Shown: positions 25,292-34,181, counted from the stretch's first letter. The stretch is 64,000 bases of DNA from Bradyrhizobium paxllaeri (GCF_001693515.2 NZ_CP042968.1:7534501-7598500), one strand, 5' to 3'. Numbers and translations are program-made. The notes: generated by a model not told the origin, from the letters alone.

Positions 25292-26485
25292 CTAAAACGC
25301 CGCCGCCAGTTCCTTCGCGCCGGGCTTGCCAGAGTTGAAATCCATCCGCTCGTCGGTGACCGCCAATAGCTTCGCCACTGTGTTGTGGCGGATCGCGACC
25401 GGGTTGCGTTCGTAGCCGCCGCGCTGGAAGAAATTCGAGGTCGGCACCCGCTCGCGCATCGCCTGCGGCATGGTCACCATGTCGAGGCCGGTGCCATCGC
25501 CGGTCAGGTTCATCATTTCGAGTTCGGCGGCCGTCAGCGGCCGATTATAGCCCTTGGCGCGGGCGAAATGGACCGAGGTCAGGAGCTTGTGGGTCTGCAG
25601 CATCGGTCCGATGTCGACATCGAGCACCATGGCGTGCACTGCCCAGCCTTGCGGCGTATTGGCGAGCTTCTCATGCTCGGACCAGGTGTCCGGCACCGTG
25701 CGCGTGAACGCCACCATCCTCTTCAGCACGGCAAGCTTGTGGTCCATCGCCTTGCGCGGCGCGCCTGACAGCGTCGCGGCCCTTGCCGTCAATTCCTTGA
25801 TGAGTTCGTGCCCCTGCTCGGCCAGCAGTTCGACGGTGTTGGTCGTGAGCAACTGGTTGTAGCCGATCGCGGTCGAGATCGCGCGCGAGCCCGGCTTCGA
25901 CGGATTCAGCCCCGACTGCATGTCATAATTACCGTTGCCGCCGGTCTCGAACGAGTAGACCCGTATGGCCTGTTCGCGCGTCAGGCCTGCCGCCAGTGCG
26001 TAACGGGCATAGGCACGCTTGAACTCGATCTCGGATGACGGCCGTTGCGGCGTGAAATGAAACTGCTCGGCGGCGGCTTTCAGGAAATCGGCGACCACCG
26101 GCAGCGGCTTGCGCTCGCGCGGCGGTTTCTCTTCCTCCGGCTCCGGGCTGACCGGCCGCTTCGGACCGCTGTAGACCGGCGGCTGCGCCAGCACGTAGTC
26201 GTCGAGCGTGATGGTCTGGCGTTCCCGGCGCTTGGCGTTGCGGCCCTTCCGCTTCTCCGAGATCGAAGCCCAATAGGCGCCCGCCTCCTCGTCGAACGCG
26301 GCGCGCGCATCCTGATACTCTTTCAGCTTGCGGCGGTATTCGGCCATCGCCTGCGGCGAGGCGGCTTGCGCCATCGCATCGGCGGTCGAGGCAGGGAGCG
26401 GCTCGATGGCCACGGCAGGCGGCGCACCCGCAAGCAGCGCGAGCGCGACACATCCGGAACCCAGGCGAATCAAAGGCAGGCGCAT
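25292..26485 (-). CDS. Exported protein with lysozyme-like domain
   Basis: 397 residues. A signal peptide ends near PPAVA. A coiled, charged region follows (about 40-90, AEYRRKLKEYQDARAAFDEE), then a proline-rich linker (PVSPEPEEEKPPRER). From about 150 there is a segment with the look of a lytic transglycosylase: YSFETGGNGNYDMQSG (Glu of an ExGG motif), then AISTAIGYNQLL (a GYxQ motif) placed as in SLT/goose-type lysozyme folds. This assignment is by motif only; the family is otherwise unrecognised. The product is probably periplasmic and may act on, or bind, peptidoglycan. Confidence 0.72.
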   Translation of the reverse strand: MRLPLIRLGSGCVALALLAGAPPAVAIEPLPASTADAMAQAASPQAMAEYRRKLKEYQDARAAFDEEAGAYWASISEKRKGRNAKRRERQTITLDDYVLAQPPVYSGPKRPVSPEPEEEKPPRERKPLPVVADFLKAAAEQFHFTPQRPSSEIEFKRAYARYALAAGLTREQAIRVYSFETGGNGNYDMQSGLNPSKPGSRAISTAIGYNQLLTTNTVELLAEQGHELIKELTARAATLSGAPRKAMDHKLAVLKRMVAFTRTVPDTWSEHEKLANTPQGWAVHAMVLDVDIGPMLQTHKLLTSVHFARAKGYNRPLTAAELEMMNLTGDGTGLDMVTMPQAMRERVPTSNFFQRGGYERNPVAIRHNTVAKLLAVTDERMDFNSGKPGAKELAAAF

Positions 26486-26556
26486 GGCCCCCTTGTAGCA
26501 AGCATCCCTGCGAAGTCAGCCCCGAAAGGCCGCGACAATAGGTGGCGCTGCCGTAC

Positions 26557-26583
26557 CTTCCTTCTCCCTTGTGCGAGAAGGGA
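26557..26583. repeat. CCTTCTCCC...GAGAAGG hairpin, copy 2
   Basis: CCTTCTCCCTTGTGCGAGAA then GGG; one base differs from a perfect stem. Second copy of the element at 25258. Confidence 0.65.
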
Positions 26584-26588
26584 GAAAG

Positions 26589-27569
26589 TCACTCCTGCTC
26601 GACGCCGCTGGCCTTGACGAGCTGCGACCACTTCTTCTCGTCCTTGTCGATGAACCCGGCGTAATCTTCCGGCGTGCCGGGTGTGATCTCGGTTCCGTCA
26701 TTTCCGAGCTGCTTCTTCACCTCTTCAGAGGTCAGCGCGTCGCGTAGCGCCTTGTTGAGCCTGTCGACGATCGGCCGCGGCGTGCCGGCGGGAGCCACGA
26801 GGCCGTAATAGAGCGAGGCGTCGAAAGCAGCGAGCCCCGCTTCCATCATGGTCGGCACATCGGGCAACAGGTTCGATCGCGTCGTGCTGGTTACCGCCAG
26901 CGCACGCAGTTTGCCGGCGGCAACGTTGGCATGCGAGGCCGGGATCGGCGCGAACGCCATCGGGATGTGGCCACCCAACAGGTCCGTCAACGCCGGGCCG
27001 GTGCCCTTGTAGGGGATGTGCACCAGCTTGATCCCTGCCGCGCGGGCAAAATATTCGCCGGTGATGTGGCTGGCGGTGCCGGCGCCGGCCGAGCCGAAAT
27101 TGACCTTGTCGGGATTGGCCCTTGCATAAGCGATCAGTTCGGCGACGCTTTTCGCGGGGAATGACGGATGCACGACCAGCGAGTTCGGCGCGTTGCCGAT
27201 CATGCCGATCGGCGCGAAATCCTTGCGCGGATCGTAGCCGGGAGCTTTGTAGAGCGAGGGACCGATCGCCAGCGTGCCGGTATAGCCGAGCAGCAGGGTG
27301 TAGCCGTCCGGATCGCTTTTGGCGACCGCCTTGGTGCCGACCGTGCCGCCGGCGCCGGGGCGGTTGTCGACCACGACCTTCTCGCCGAGCAGCTCACTCA
27401 TCTTGTCGGCAATCGCGCGCCCAACGATCGAGGTGCTGCCGCCCGGCGCGAATGGAATGACGAGCGTGATGGCGCGCGCGGGATAGGTTTGGGCATGCGC
27501 GCCGGTGAATGCCGCCGTCAGCGCGATGATCGCGGTGACCGCGCAAGCCAATATTTTCCAAGTGGGCAT
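26589..27569 (-). CDS. Tripartite tricarboxylate transporter (TctC/Bug) binding protein
   Basis: Periplasmic binding protein of 326 residues. Signal peptide ends GAHAQ; then the family start YPARAITLVIPFAPGGSTSI, VDNRPGAGGTVGT and the VHIPYKGTGPALTDLLGGHI signature. Bug proteins bind carboxylates or similar small acids. No TctA or TctB permease is next to it, which is common in Bradyrhizobium and Bordetella, where many orphan Bug genes exist. The ATG at 27569 has GGGAG upstream; the frame before it crosses a palindrome. Confidence 0.9.
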   Translation of the reverse strand: MPTWKILACAVTAIIALTAAFTGAHAQTYPARAITLVIPFAPGGSTSIVGRAIADKMSELLGEKVVVDNRPGAGGTVGTKAVAKSDPDGYTLLLGYTGTLAIGPSLYKAPGYDPRKDFAPIGMIGNAPNSLVVHPSFPAKSVAELIAYARANPDKVNFGSAGAGTASHITGEYFARAAGIKLVHIPYKGTGPALTDLLGGHIPMAFAPIPASHANVAAGKLRALAVTSTTRSNLLPDVPTMMEAGLAAFDASLYYGLVAPAGTPRPIVDRLNKALRDALTSEEVKKQLGNDGTEITPGTPEDYAGFIDKDEKKWSQLVKASGVEQE

Positions 27570-27664
27570 GTTGAGCGTGCTCCCAGGACTGTTTTTCTTG
27601 TTGGTCCGGTATCGTCGCTGAAACGTTGCATGTTCGCAAGCGGAACGCGCATGCGACGCTTGCT

Positions 27665-27751
27665 CCGTCATTGCGAGCGCAGCGAAGCAATCCATCGCGC
27701 GGCATAACGGATAGATGGATTGCTTCGTCGCTTCGCTCCTCGCAATGACGG
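27665..27751. repeat. Palindromic repeat (GTCATTGCGAGCGCAGCGAAGC class)
   Basis: Opens CCGTCATTGCGAGCGCAGCG and closes CGCTTCGCTCCTCGCAATGA then CGG; the inner AAGCAATCCATC / GATGGATTGCTT also pair, giving one long cruciform-capable unit of 87 bases. Confidence 0.85.
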
Positions 27752-27762
27752 CTTGGCCCTCC

Positions 27763-28392
27763 CTATCGCCAGGCAAACACCGGCTGTTCCAGTTCGGCGA
27801 CGCGAGTGCTTCTTCCCGCCAGCACTTCGGCAAACTGGTAGATCAGTGCCGCCGTCGGCGCGTGGATGTGCTGGCCGGCATGACGGAAGCGGATCACGCG
27901 CCGCGTGCTTTCGGGGATCGTGGTGAAGCTGAAGACGTCCTCGCGCTCGATGTCGTCGAGCGCGACGCGATGCACCGAGGCGACCTCCGCAGGATTGGGA
28001 ACGATATCGGCACTGGTGCTCACCCACACCACGACAGGCGTGATCAGATAGCCCGACCGCGTCGGGTAGTCGTCGAGCAGGCCGAGCACATCGCCCTCCC
28101 CGAGGCCAACGCCGAGTTCTTCGTGCAGTTCGCGCAGCGCGGCCTGCGCCTGCGTCTCGCCGGGATCGCAGCGCCCGCCCGGCAGCGCCCATTGGTCGGC
28201 ATGCGAACGCAAGGTGGCGGCGCGGCGGGTGAGGAGAAACGTCGTTTCCCCGCCGCCCTCGCCTTCCGTGAGCGCAATGGCCACCGCCGCGCGCTTCAGC
28301 TCGGGCCCTGCGCCATCCGAGGGCGCCCGCGTGAAGGCCGCGCAGAGTTCTGCGATATTCCGCCGTGTGGTATCGTCAAATGACCGGCCCAT
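27763..28392 (-). CDS. Nudix hydrolase, CoA pyrophosphatase type
   Basis: 209-residue Nudix enzyme. The Nudix box GGRCDPGETQAQAALREL then HEELGV matches GX5EX7REUXEEXGU. The preceding RSHADQWALPGG resembles the UPF0035/NuCoA motif that marks CoA diphosphohydrolases (NudL-like), which cleave CoA to phosphopantetheine and 3',5'-ADP. Substrate is inferred from this motif alone. It is convergent with nothing; the TctC gene lies downstream on the same strand across a palindrome. Confidence 0.85.
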   Translation of the reverse strand: MGRSFDDTTRRNIAELCAAFTRAPSDGAGPELKRAAVAIALTEGEGGGETTFLLTRRAATLRSHADQWALPGGRCDPGETQAQAALRELHEELGVGLGEGDVLGLLDDYPTRSGYLITPVVVWVSTSADIVPNPAEVASVHRVALDDIEREDVFSFTTIPESTRRVIRFRHAGQHIHAPTAALIYQFAEVLAGRSTRVAELEQPVFAWR

Positions 28393-28471
28393 CCGGCTTG
28401 ACTACAACACAAGTGCAGCCGATGAAATGATCCAAACCGCATGACCACCTGCAGGAAACGGAACGCACGAC

Positions 28472-28897
28472 ATGACGACCAAGGCCGCGGACAAACTCAA
28501 ATCCGACGGCTGGAAGATCGTCGAAACCACCGGCTTCCTGCACCTGATCGGCCCGTTGTGGCAGCGCGTCGTCGACGGCAACCACGAATACGCGCTTGCT
28601 ACCGAGGACAAGCACCACAACCGCCGTGGCCTGGTGCAGGGCGGCGTCATCATGACCTTTGCCGACCGCACCTGCGGCATGACCGCCCGCTTCGTTTCCG
28701 GCAAGCCGACGCTGGCGACCGTGCAGCTCGATACGCACTTTGTCGAGGCCGGCAAGATCGGCGAAATCCTGGTGTCGAGGCCGCATGTGGTGCGCTCGAC
28801 CCGCAGCCTGATTTTCATCACCACGGAAGTCACCGTCGACAAACGCTGTATCGCGATGGCGAGCGGTGTGTTCAAGATATTGAAGAGCGAGAGTTGA
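28472..28897 (+). CDS. PaaI-family hotdog thioesterase
   Basis: 141-residue hotdog-fold protein. The central helix region HHNRRGLVQGGVIMTFADRT has the HN..G..HGG-like signature, with Asp in ADRTCG at the catalytic position. Members hydrolyse acyl-CoA or aryl-CoA thioesters as tetramers. The substrate is not predictable. It is divergent from the Nudix gene, and followed by a repeat and the aldo/keto reductase. Confidence 0.87.
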   Translation: MTTKAADKLKSDGWKIVETTGFLHLIGPLWQRVVDGNHEYALATEDKHHNRRGLVQGGVIMTFADRTCGMTARFVSGKPTLATVQLDTHFVEAGKIGEILVSRPHVVRSTRSLIFITTEVTVDKRCIAMASGVFKILKSES

Positions 28898-28903
28898 GAA
28901 TTG

Positions 28904-28946
28904 CCGTCATTCCGGGGCGATGCGCAGCATCGAACCCGGAATGACG
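28904..28946. repeat. Short GTCATTCCGGGG palindrome
   Basis: CCGTCATTCCGGGGCGATGC...GCATCGAACCCGGAATGACG is a single near-perfect hairpin of the same class as the ends of the 11426 and 46244 repeats. Confidence 0.75.
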
Positions 28947-28969
28947 ACCTAGGACAGAGGACCTATCCC

Positions 28970-29992
28970 ATGCAATACCGCCAACTCGGCCGCAGCGGCC
29001 TGAAGATTTCTCCGATCTGCCTCGGCACCATGATGTTCGGCGGCCCGACCGACGAGGCCACGTCGTCGCGCATCATCGCGAAAGCGCGCGAGGCCGGCAT
29101 CAATTTCATCGACAGCGCGGACGCCTATAATGGCGGCCAGTCCGAGCAGGTGGTCGGCCGCGCCATTTCAAACAATCGCGCGAACTGGATTCTGGCGACC
29201 AAGCTCGCCAACCAGATCGGCGACGATCCCAATCGCGGCGGGCTGTCGCGGCGCTGGGTGATGCAGGCGGCGGAAGAGAGCCTGAAGCGGCTCGGCACCG
29301 ATTTCATCGACATCTACTATCTGCACAAGGAGGATCACGCGACGCCGCTGGAGGAGACGGTGCGCGCCATCGGCGATTTGATGCGCCAGGGCAAGATCCG
29401 CTATTTCGGCGTCTCGAACTACCGCGCCTGGCGCGTCGCCGAAATCTGCAACATCTGCGACAACAACGGCATCGACCGCCCGATCGTCAGCCAGCCCTAT
29501 TACAACGCCATGAACCGCATGCCCGAGGTCGAGCACTTTCCGGCCTGCGGCTATTACGGCCTCGGCATCGTGCCCTATAGCCCGCTGGCGCGCGGCGTGC
29601 TGACCGGCAAGTACAGGCCGGATGCTGCGCCCGACAGGGAGACGCGCGCCGGCCGCGCCGACAAGCGCATGATGCAGACCGAATGGCGGCCGGAATCGCT
29701 GCAGCTGGCCCAGGAGATCAAGCGCCACGCCGAGGCGCGCGGCATCACCGCCGGACAGTTCGCGGTTTCATGGGTACTGAATTCAGCCTTCGTCAGCGGG
29801 GTAATCGCGGGGCCCCGCACGGAGCAGCAGTGGGACGACTACGTGAAGGCGCTCGACTATCGCTTCACGGCGGAAGACGAGGCGCTGATCGACCGCCTGG
29901 TCGTCAGCGGCCACCCGTCGACGCCGGGGTTCAATGATCCGGCCTATCCGATCGAAGGGCGGCGGGCGCGGACGGATGGCCATTCCCAGTGA
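28970..29992 (+). CDS. Aldo/keto reductase
   Basis: 340-residue NADPH-dependent oxidoreductase of the AKR superfamily (Kv-beta/YajO-like). Catalytic residues in order: Asp-Ala-Asp-x-Tyr in DSADAYNGG, Lys in LATKLAN, and His in YYLHKEDHATP. The cofactor region VSWVLNSAFVSGVIAGPRT is typical. AGAGGA lies before the ATG at 28970. Substrate unknown. Confidence 0.92.
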   Translation: MQYRQLGRSGLKISPICLGTMMFGGPTDEATSSRIIAKAREAGINFIDSADAYNGGQSEQVVGRAISNNRANWILATKLANQIGDDPNRGGLSRRWVMQAAEESLKRLGTDFIDIYYLHKEDHATPLEETVRAIGDLMRQGKIRYFGVSNYRAWRVAEICNICDNNGIDRPIVSQPYYNAMNRMPEVEHFPACGYYGLGIVPYSPLARGVLTGKYRPDAAPDRETRAGRADKRMMQTEWRPESLQLAQEIKRHAEARGITAGQFAVSWVLNSAFVSGVIAGPRTEQQWDDYVKALDYRFTAEDEALIDRLVVSGHPSTPGFNDPAYPIEGRRARTDGHSQ

Positions 29993-30106
29993 GCTGAAAA
30001 CCGGCTTGGTGGCACCTACCACCCTTCGTTGTAGTACAGTTCAAATGCACGGTAACGGGATAGTAACCTCGCCGTGGAAACTTCGCTGTTCAGGTGGAGG
30101 TCCATT

Positions 30107-30355
30107 GTGGTGGACGAGCACAGAACAGCACCGCCGCGGCGCCTGCTGAAGGCGGGCAGGATCTCGTTTGGCGGCGGCGCCACCATCGACTGCACCGTCC
30201 GCAATCTCTCCGAAACCGGCGCCGCCCTCGAGGTGAGTTCCCCCGTCGGCATTCCCGAACGCTTCACGCTGGTGATCGAACCCGATCACATCCATATGCC
30301 GTGCCGCGTTGTCTGGCGCAAGGAGACGCGGATCGGGGTTCATTTCGAAGTCTGA
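30107..30355 (+). CDS. PilZ domain protein
   Basis: 82-residue single-domain PilZ protein, a candidate c-di-GMP effector. The signature has an N-terminal basic segment RTAPPRRLLKAGR (RxxxR-like) and the core CTVRNLSETGAALEV ((D/N)xSxxG form) followed by WRKETRIGVHF. GGAGG at 30096-30100 sits six bases from a GTG at 30107; another GTG (30074) has no ribosome site. With the two EAL proteins it makes three c-di-GMP-related genes in 14 kb. Confidence 0.82.
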   Translation: MVDEHRTAPPRRLLKAGRISFGGGATIDCTVRNLSETGAALEVSSPVGIPERFTLVIEPDHIHMPCRVVWRKETRIGVHFEV

Positions 30356-30419
30356 TCCGGACAGCCGCCGTCGCGCGCGGCACGCAGCCGCGCACGACAA
30401 ATCGCGTGGCAACCAAAGG

Positions 30420-30710
30420 TCAATGCCTGGATTCGAGGCTGACGATCACGCCTGTCGGCTCCGGCTCGTGGGGCGATAGCTTCGTCAGCGTCTCATCGCT
30501 CCAATAGGCCAGGTTCACGATCATGCCGACCGGCGATTCCGGCTCGGAAGCCTCGGTCGGCTCCAGCACGTTGAGCCCGCCGCTGTCGATGAAGAACGTG
30601 TGATCGCCAAACATGCTGGCCAGTTGCGGGACCACCGGATGATCGTCGGGAAGCGCCTGGGCTTCGAATTGCGACAACGCGCGTTCCACCTGTGCCGAGT
30701 TCAATTTCAT
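30420..30710 (-). CDS. Hypothetical protein
   Basis: 96 residues, acidic, no signal peptide or membrane segment. A helical start (LNSAQVERALSQFEAQALP) is followed by beta-strand-like MFGDHTFFIDSGGLNVLEPT. No family recognised. AAGGAG precedes the ATG at 30710, supporting a real gene; GC3 is high. Confidence 0.7.
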   Translation of the reverse strand: MKLNSAQVERALSQFEAQALPDDHPVVPQLASMFGDHTFFIDSGGLNVLEPTEASEPESPVGMIVNLAYWSDETLTKLSPHEPEPTGVIVSLESRH

Positions 30711-31022
30711 GCACGACTCCTTACCTGGCTTCTGGGTTGGTGAGCACCGCGTCATGGCATTGGCCACACGCGGCTGTCCTGCGGAGGAATGACGTCAGGC
30801 GGACCTGATCGCTCGTCCCCACCGGCGCCGCACGCCGTCCCGCAGGTTCGCTTTCAATTCCGCAAGCAAGCCGAATTGAGTTCGGGACAGTGGTGTCTCT
30901 TTGCGCCGGTTCAACCCGGCAACGGAATTAAATTCGTAATGTTCCGCAGAAAGACGGGTTTGAAGTTCTTCACATCCGATGGAACGCGAGGGAACTAGGT
31001 GGAACGCTGCAACCGCGCCAGT
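30711..31022. other. Intergenic, no gene seen
   Basis: 312 bases. It contains an AT-richer stretch GGAATTAAATTCGTAATGTT near 30920, which may hold a promoter, but no coding frame is supported. Confidence 0.45.
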
Positions 31023-31211
31023 CTATCTTCCGTCGGGAATGGGATGCCGCCTTGCCAGCTCATCGAGCGTGAGATGCGCCTCCTCGTCGCTCAGCGCGAA
31101 ACGGACGATGACATCCTGACGGCCGACCTGCCCCCACAGCCCCTCCGACGACCATTTCTGCGGCGCCGGCCCGCGCAGGCCTTCGACCCAGACAAAATAC
31201 CATTGCGTCAT
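31023..31211 (-). CDS. Small hypothetical protein
   Basis: 62 residues, starting MTQWYFVWVEGLRGPAPQKW and ending LDELARRHPIPDGR. Tryptophan-rich N-terminus, no membrane helix. TGAGGTGC lies before the ATG. No family recognised; the frame's GC3 bias and clear start make it a likely gene. Confidence 0.55.
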   Translation of the reverse strand: MTQWYFVWVEGLRGPAPQKWSSEGLWGQVGRQDVIVRFALSDEEAHLTLDELARRHPIPDGR

Positions 31212-31389
31212 CGCAGCACCTCAGGGGTCTTCGATCAGGTTTTGGACCGCAACCAGATTGTGGCGTCGGTGCAATGATATCGCAGACCTCGCACGCGAAA
31301 CAGGCCGGCCGGCCGTGGTCGATCCGGGGCTTGAACCTTTTCCGGCCCGGCGGCGACAATCCGGGTGATTGCCGAGAGGATTGCCGATC

Positions 31390-31677
31390 ATGAATTCGCC
31401 AGCGCCAGCCGCCCAGCCCGCATCGAACAGCCCTGCCCGCCGCATCGCCGCGGCGCTGATCCTGAGCGGGCTGGTCTTTACCGTGCTGTGGATCATGGCG
31501 TTCAACGTGGTCATCTCGCTGCTGATCGGCGCCGGCTGCTGCGTCGTGATCGTCGCGGCAGGCTCAGCGTCGGACGTGGTCGAAATGATCCTCGATGCGG
31601 TGGCCTCGGTCGTCTTCGGCGTCGTGGCCGTGATCGCGACGATCGTCGGCGCGATTTTCAGCATGTTCGGGTTTTAG
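31390..31677 (+). CDS. Small two-helix membrane protein
   Basis: 95 residues. A polar N-terminus is followed by two long hydrophobic stretches, IAAALILSGLVFTVLWIMAF running on to the IGAGCCVVIVAAG region, and VFGVVAVIATIVGAIFSMFG. AGAGGA precedes the ATG at 31390. Function unknown; inner-membrane location inferred. Confidence 0.7.
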   Translation: MNSPAPAAQPASNSPARRIAAALILSGLVFTVLWIMAFNVVISLLIGAGCCVVIVAAGSASDVVEMILDAVASVVFGVVAVIATIVGAIFSMFGF

Positions 31678-31755
31678 GCTGGCCACTCGCGTCCATCCTT
31701 TCTGGATAAGCGGCCGCGGCCTTTTGGCCGGCGCGAAATCGTCTACTCTGTCGCG

Positions 31756-32058
31756 ATGAACTGGCTCCTGGTAACGGCCGCCTTGTCCTGCAATCCCGGC
31801 GACCGCCTGGTCGACCTGCGCGACAAAATTCCGCGCGGGGTGAACTCGCTCGACCTGATGGTCACCATCGAGCCCTTCTATGCCCGCTTCTACATCTATC
31901 AGCCGGGATTTCCTGAGAGCATCCAGCACTGCTGCGGCAACAAGCGTAGCTCGATCATCAGGGTGCCCGTCGTCGACGGCCGGTTTTGCATCCGGCAAAG
32001 CCAGCCGCAGATGAAATGGACGGTTCGGGCGCTCTCCAGGCCGGATATTCAGATGTAG
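31756..32058 (+). CDS. Hypothetical protein
   Basis: 100 residues beginning MNWLLVTAALSCNPGDRLVD; contains HCCGNKR in the middle. No convincing ribosome site or family, but GC3 is high and no better frame competes on either strand. Confidence 0.45.
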   Translation: MNWLLVTAALSCNPGDRLVDLRDKIPRGVNSLDLMVTIEPFYARFYIYQPGFPESIQHCCGNKRSSIIRVPVVDGRFCIRQSQPQMKWTVRALSRPDIQM

Positions 32059-32127
32059 CCGGACGAAAGGTGCGCAGCACCAGCGACCGGCGCGGGCCAT
32101 CCCGCGTTATCGGTCAGCGCCGCGGCG

Positions 32128-32949
32128 CTACAGCAGCACGCGCTGGTCGCGATAGGTTTTCCCGCCGCGCGAGAGCGTGACCGCGCCGCCGCGCGCTTCG
32201 ACGACCGGCAACGCGGCCAGCGCGTTCACCACGTGATGCAGGGTCGGCAGGTCCGACCAGTCTGCCTTGTGAAAGCGCACGGTGCCCACGCCCGTTTGCC
32301 GTTGCTCGATATGGTTGTCCGGGTCGGCGGCCGGCGTGAGCGTGACCTGGGACACATCCGTCTCTCCCCAGGCGCCTGTGCGTGGCGTGTATTTCAGCAT
32401 CAATGTTCCGTCCGAAGCAGCGGCTTGCCGGTGCGGATCTGTGTCCTGCAATTGCGAGACCTCGAGTTCGAGGAAGCGGAATCCCATCCAGCCCGCCGTG
32501 CAGATCTGGGCCCCGTTCCACCGGCGCGGTTCCGCGATCTCGGCATACAGCTTGGGATGCCCGATCTCGTCACGCCCGGTGATGATCGGGTCGGCGAGAT
32601 TTTCCCATACGACGGCGAGAAACTTGCCGGTGGCCCGGTCCCGCTGACCGGTGAATGTCGCCGGCCAGCTGACCCAGATCATCGTGTAGCCGCGCCCGGC
32701 AAGCCAGTCGATGTCGGTCATGTGATGAAATTCGACCGTCACCACCGGCTCGCCGGCTAACGTAAACCCGTCAGGCAGATGCTGTTCCAGCACCACGGGA
32801 TCGGTCAGGAAACTCGCCGCGACGGAGAGACGCCGTGGACTGCGCTTCGGGTCGCGCGTAATGCCATCCGGCATTTGGCGGGGTCCCGGCGCCGGGCCGA
32901 AATGCGTCGGCATCCGGTAGATGCGGCCAGCCTCGAAACGGTAGCTCAT
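32128..32949 (-). CDS. Acetoacetate decarboxylase family protein
   Basis: 273 residues. The Schiff-base lysine motif of acetoacetate decarboxylases is seen as EIGHPKLYAEI, and the strands around it (MIWVSWPATFTGQ, AVVWENLADPIITGRDE) fit the beta-barrel. The family includes true decarboxylases and distant enzymes with other reactions, so the substrate is open. It is divergent from a TetR regulator with two palindromes in the shared upstream region, which suggests substrate-responsive repression. Confidence 0.85.
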   Translation of the reverse strand: MSYRFEAGRIYRMPTHFGPAPGPRQMPDGITRDPKRSPRRLSVAASFLTDPVVLEQHLPDGFTLAGEPVVTVEFHHMTDIDWLAGRGYTMIWVSWPATFTGQRDRATGKFLAVVWENLADPIITGRDEIGHPKLYAEIAEPRRWNGAQICTAGWMGFRFLELEVSQLQDTDPHRQAAASDGTLMLKYTPRTGAWGETDVSQVTLTPAADPDNHIEQRQTGVGTVRFHKADWSDLPTLHHVVNALAALPVVEARGGAVTLSRGGKTYRDQRVLL

Positions 32950-33034
32950 CGCGGGCCTCCCTGGGGCAGCGCACGCGCGCCACGCGTGGGGTGGTTCAAC
33001 TCATCGACGAAATGAGCTATCAACCCCAATTGGT

Positions 33035-33077
33035 TTTTGACACACTGTTCAAAACCACATTCTTGACACCACGTCAA
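33035..33077. promoter_or_regulatory. Candidate TetR operators between divergent genes
   Basis: Two inverted repeats lie in the 172-base divergent gap: TTTTGA-8-TCAAAA (33035-33054) and TTGAC-5-GTCAA (33063-33077, perfect 5-bp arms). Both share a TTGAC half-site. They sit where a divergent TetR regulator usually binds. Confidence 0.5.
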
Positions 33078-33121
33078 ATACTTTTTGGTGGTTGGCCGAT
33101 GGAGTGGCAGAGGAGGACGAT

Positions 33122-33718
33122 GTGAGACCGCGCGAGTTTGACCACGACGACGTCTTGCGCATCGCGTTCGATCAGTTCTGGCGCAAAGGAGTGCGAGGAA
33201 CGTCGCTCTCGGACATCGCGCGTGACGCAGGTGTCCAGCGGGGCAGTCTGTACAATGCGTTTGGCAGCAAGGAAGCGCTGTTTCTGGCCGCCTACGAGCG
33301 TTATGCGGGCGAATATCTGAGTTCGCTGCAAAAGGTGCTCGGCTCGGGGACGTTGCGCGTGCGCCTCACGGCGTATTTCGATGCGGCCATCAAGAACTTC
33401 CGCTCCGGCTCGCCGCCCCGCGGATGCCCGACCACGCGGGGGCTGATGGAGCTGGGGTCGGCCGAAGGCGAAGGGCTGGACGAGAACGCGCGCCAGGCAT
33501 TTGCGGATCTGGTGGCGCGCATCACCGGTCTGGTTCAGAGCGCGTTGGCAGATGGCGTCAAGCGGGGCGAGTTCAACGGCGACCCCGCGGCCGCCGCGCT
33601 ACACATCGTCACCGTGACGCGCGGACTAGCCGTGCTCGAACGCGCCTTCGGCGACGAGGCACAGCTTCGCAAGATTGCGAAACACACGGTCGATCTCGTG
33701 CTCGGCAAGAGCCGCTAA
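33122..33718 (+). CDS. TetR family transcriptional regulator
   Basis: 198 residues. The N-terminal helix-turn-helix reads TSLSDIARDAGVQRGSLYNA then FGSKEALF, the TetR_N signature. The C-terminal ligand domain has a CPTTRGLMELG segment like that of AcrR/YxaF-type regulators. AGGAGG (33111-33116) points to the GTG at 33122 as start; the TTG at 33092 is five codons before the ribosome site and is rejected. Probably controls the divergent decarboxylase-family gene and itself. Confidence 0.88.
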   Translation: MRPREFDHDDVLRIAFDQFWRKGVRGTSLSDIARDAGVQRGSLYNAFGSKEALFLAAYERYAGEYLSSLQKVLGSGTLRVRLTAYFDAAIKNFRSGSPPRGCPTTRGLMELGSAEGEGLDENARQAFADLVARITGLVQSALADGVKRGEFNGDPAAAALHIVTVTRGLAVLERAFGDEAQLRKIAKHTVDLVLGKSR

Positions 33719-33739
33719 GAGTTCGCAAGCTCGCCTAAG

Positions 33740-34057
33740 TCAGTCGAACGCTACTCGCGCTATGCCAGACGTGCAGCATGCATTGGCGAACGCGGGAGGT
33801 GTCGGGTTCTTCAGATAACAACGGGCAGACGGCCCCTGGAAGCCGGGCTTGACGAACGTCCATGCACGGCATGCGGGTGCCCGCAGGCAGAGATTCCGGC
33901 AATCGGCCGCATTGCCCCTGAGGGCGATATTGCGGAAATCATTGCCGGGCCGATCGGTGTTCGAGCGCGAAACATCTCCTTGCGCCAGAGCGGTGCCGGC
34001 GATTCCAGAAAACGTAATAATGAAAGCGGATGCGAATATCAGACTGCGGAGATACAT
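33740..34057 (-). CDS. Exported PAN/Apple-domain protein
   Basis: 105 residues: a signal peptide ending TALAQ, then a cysteine-rich domain with spaced cysteines DCRNLCLRAPACRAWTFV and ARCYLKN, the PAN_4 arrangement. PAN domains bind proteins or carbohydrates outside the cytoplasm. AGGAGGTTG precedes the ATG at 34057. No partner gene is adjacent. Confidence 0.78.
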   Translation of the reverse strand: MYLRSLIFASAFIITFSGIAGTALAQGDVSRSNTDRPGNDFRNIALRGNAADCRNLCLRAPACRAWTFVKPGFQGPSARCYLKNPTPPAFANACCTSGIARVAFD

Positions 34058-34181
34058 GACAACCTCCTGTGGCAATCTCCTGAATTCGCTATTTAGGCGC
34101 TTTCCGATCGCACCCCGATATGAACTGCCTCACATGCTTGCCGCCATTCACGCGATCGGGATTACGTGGCAGCGGGCTACG

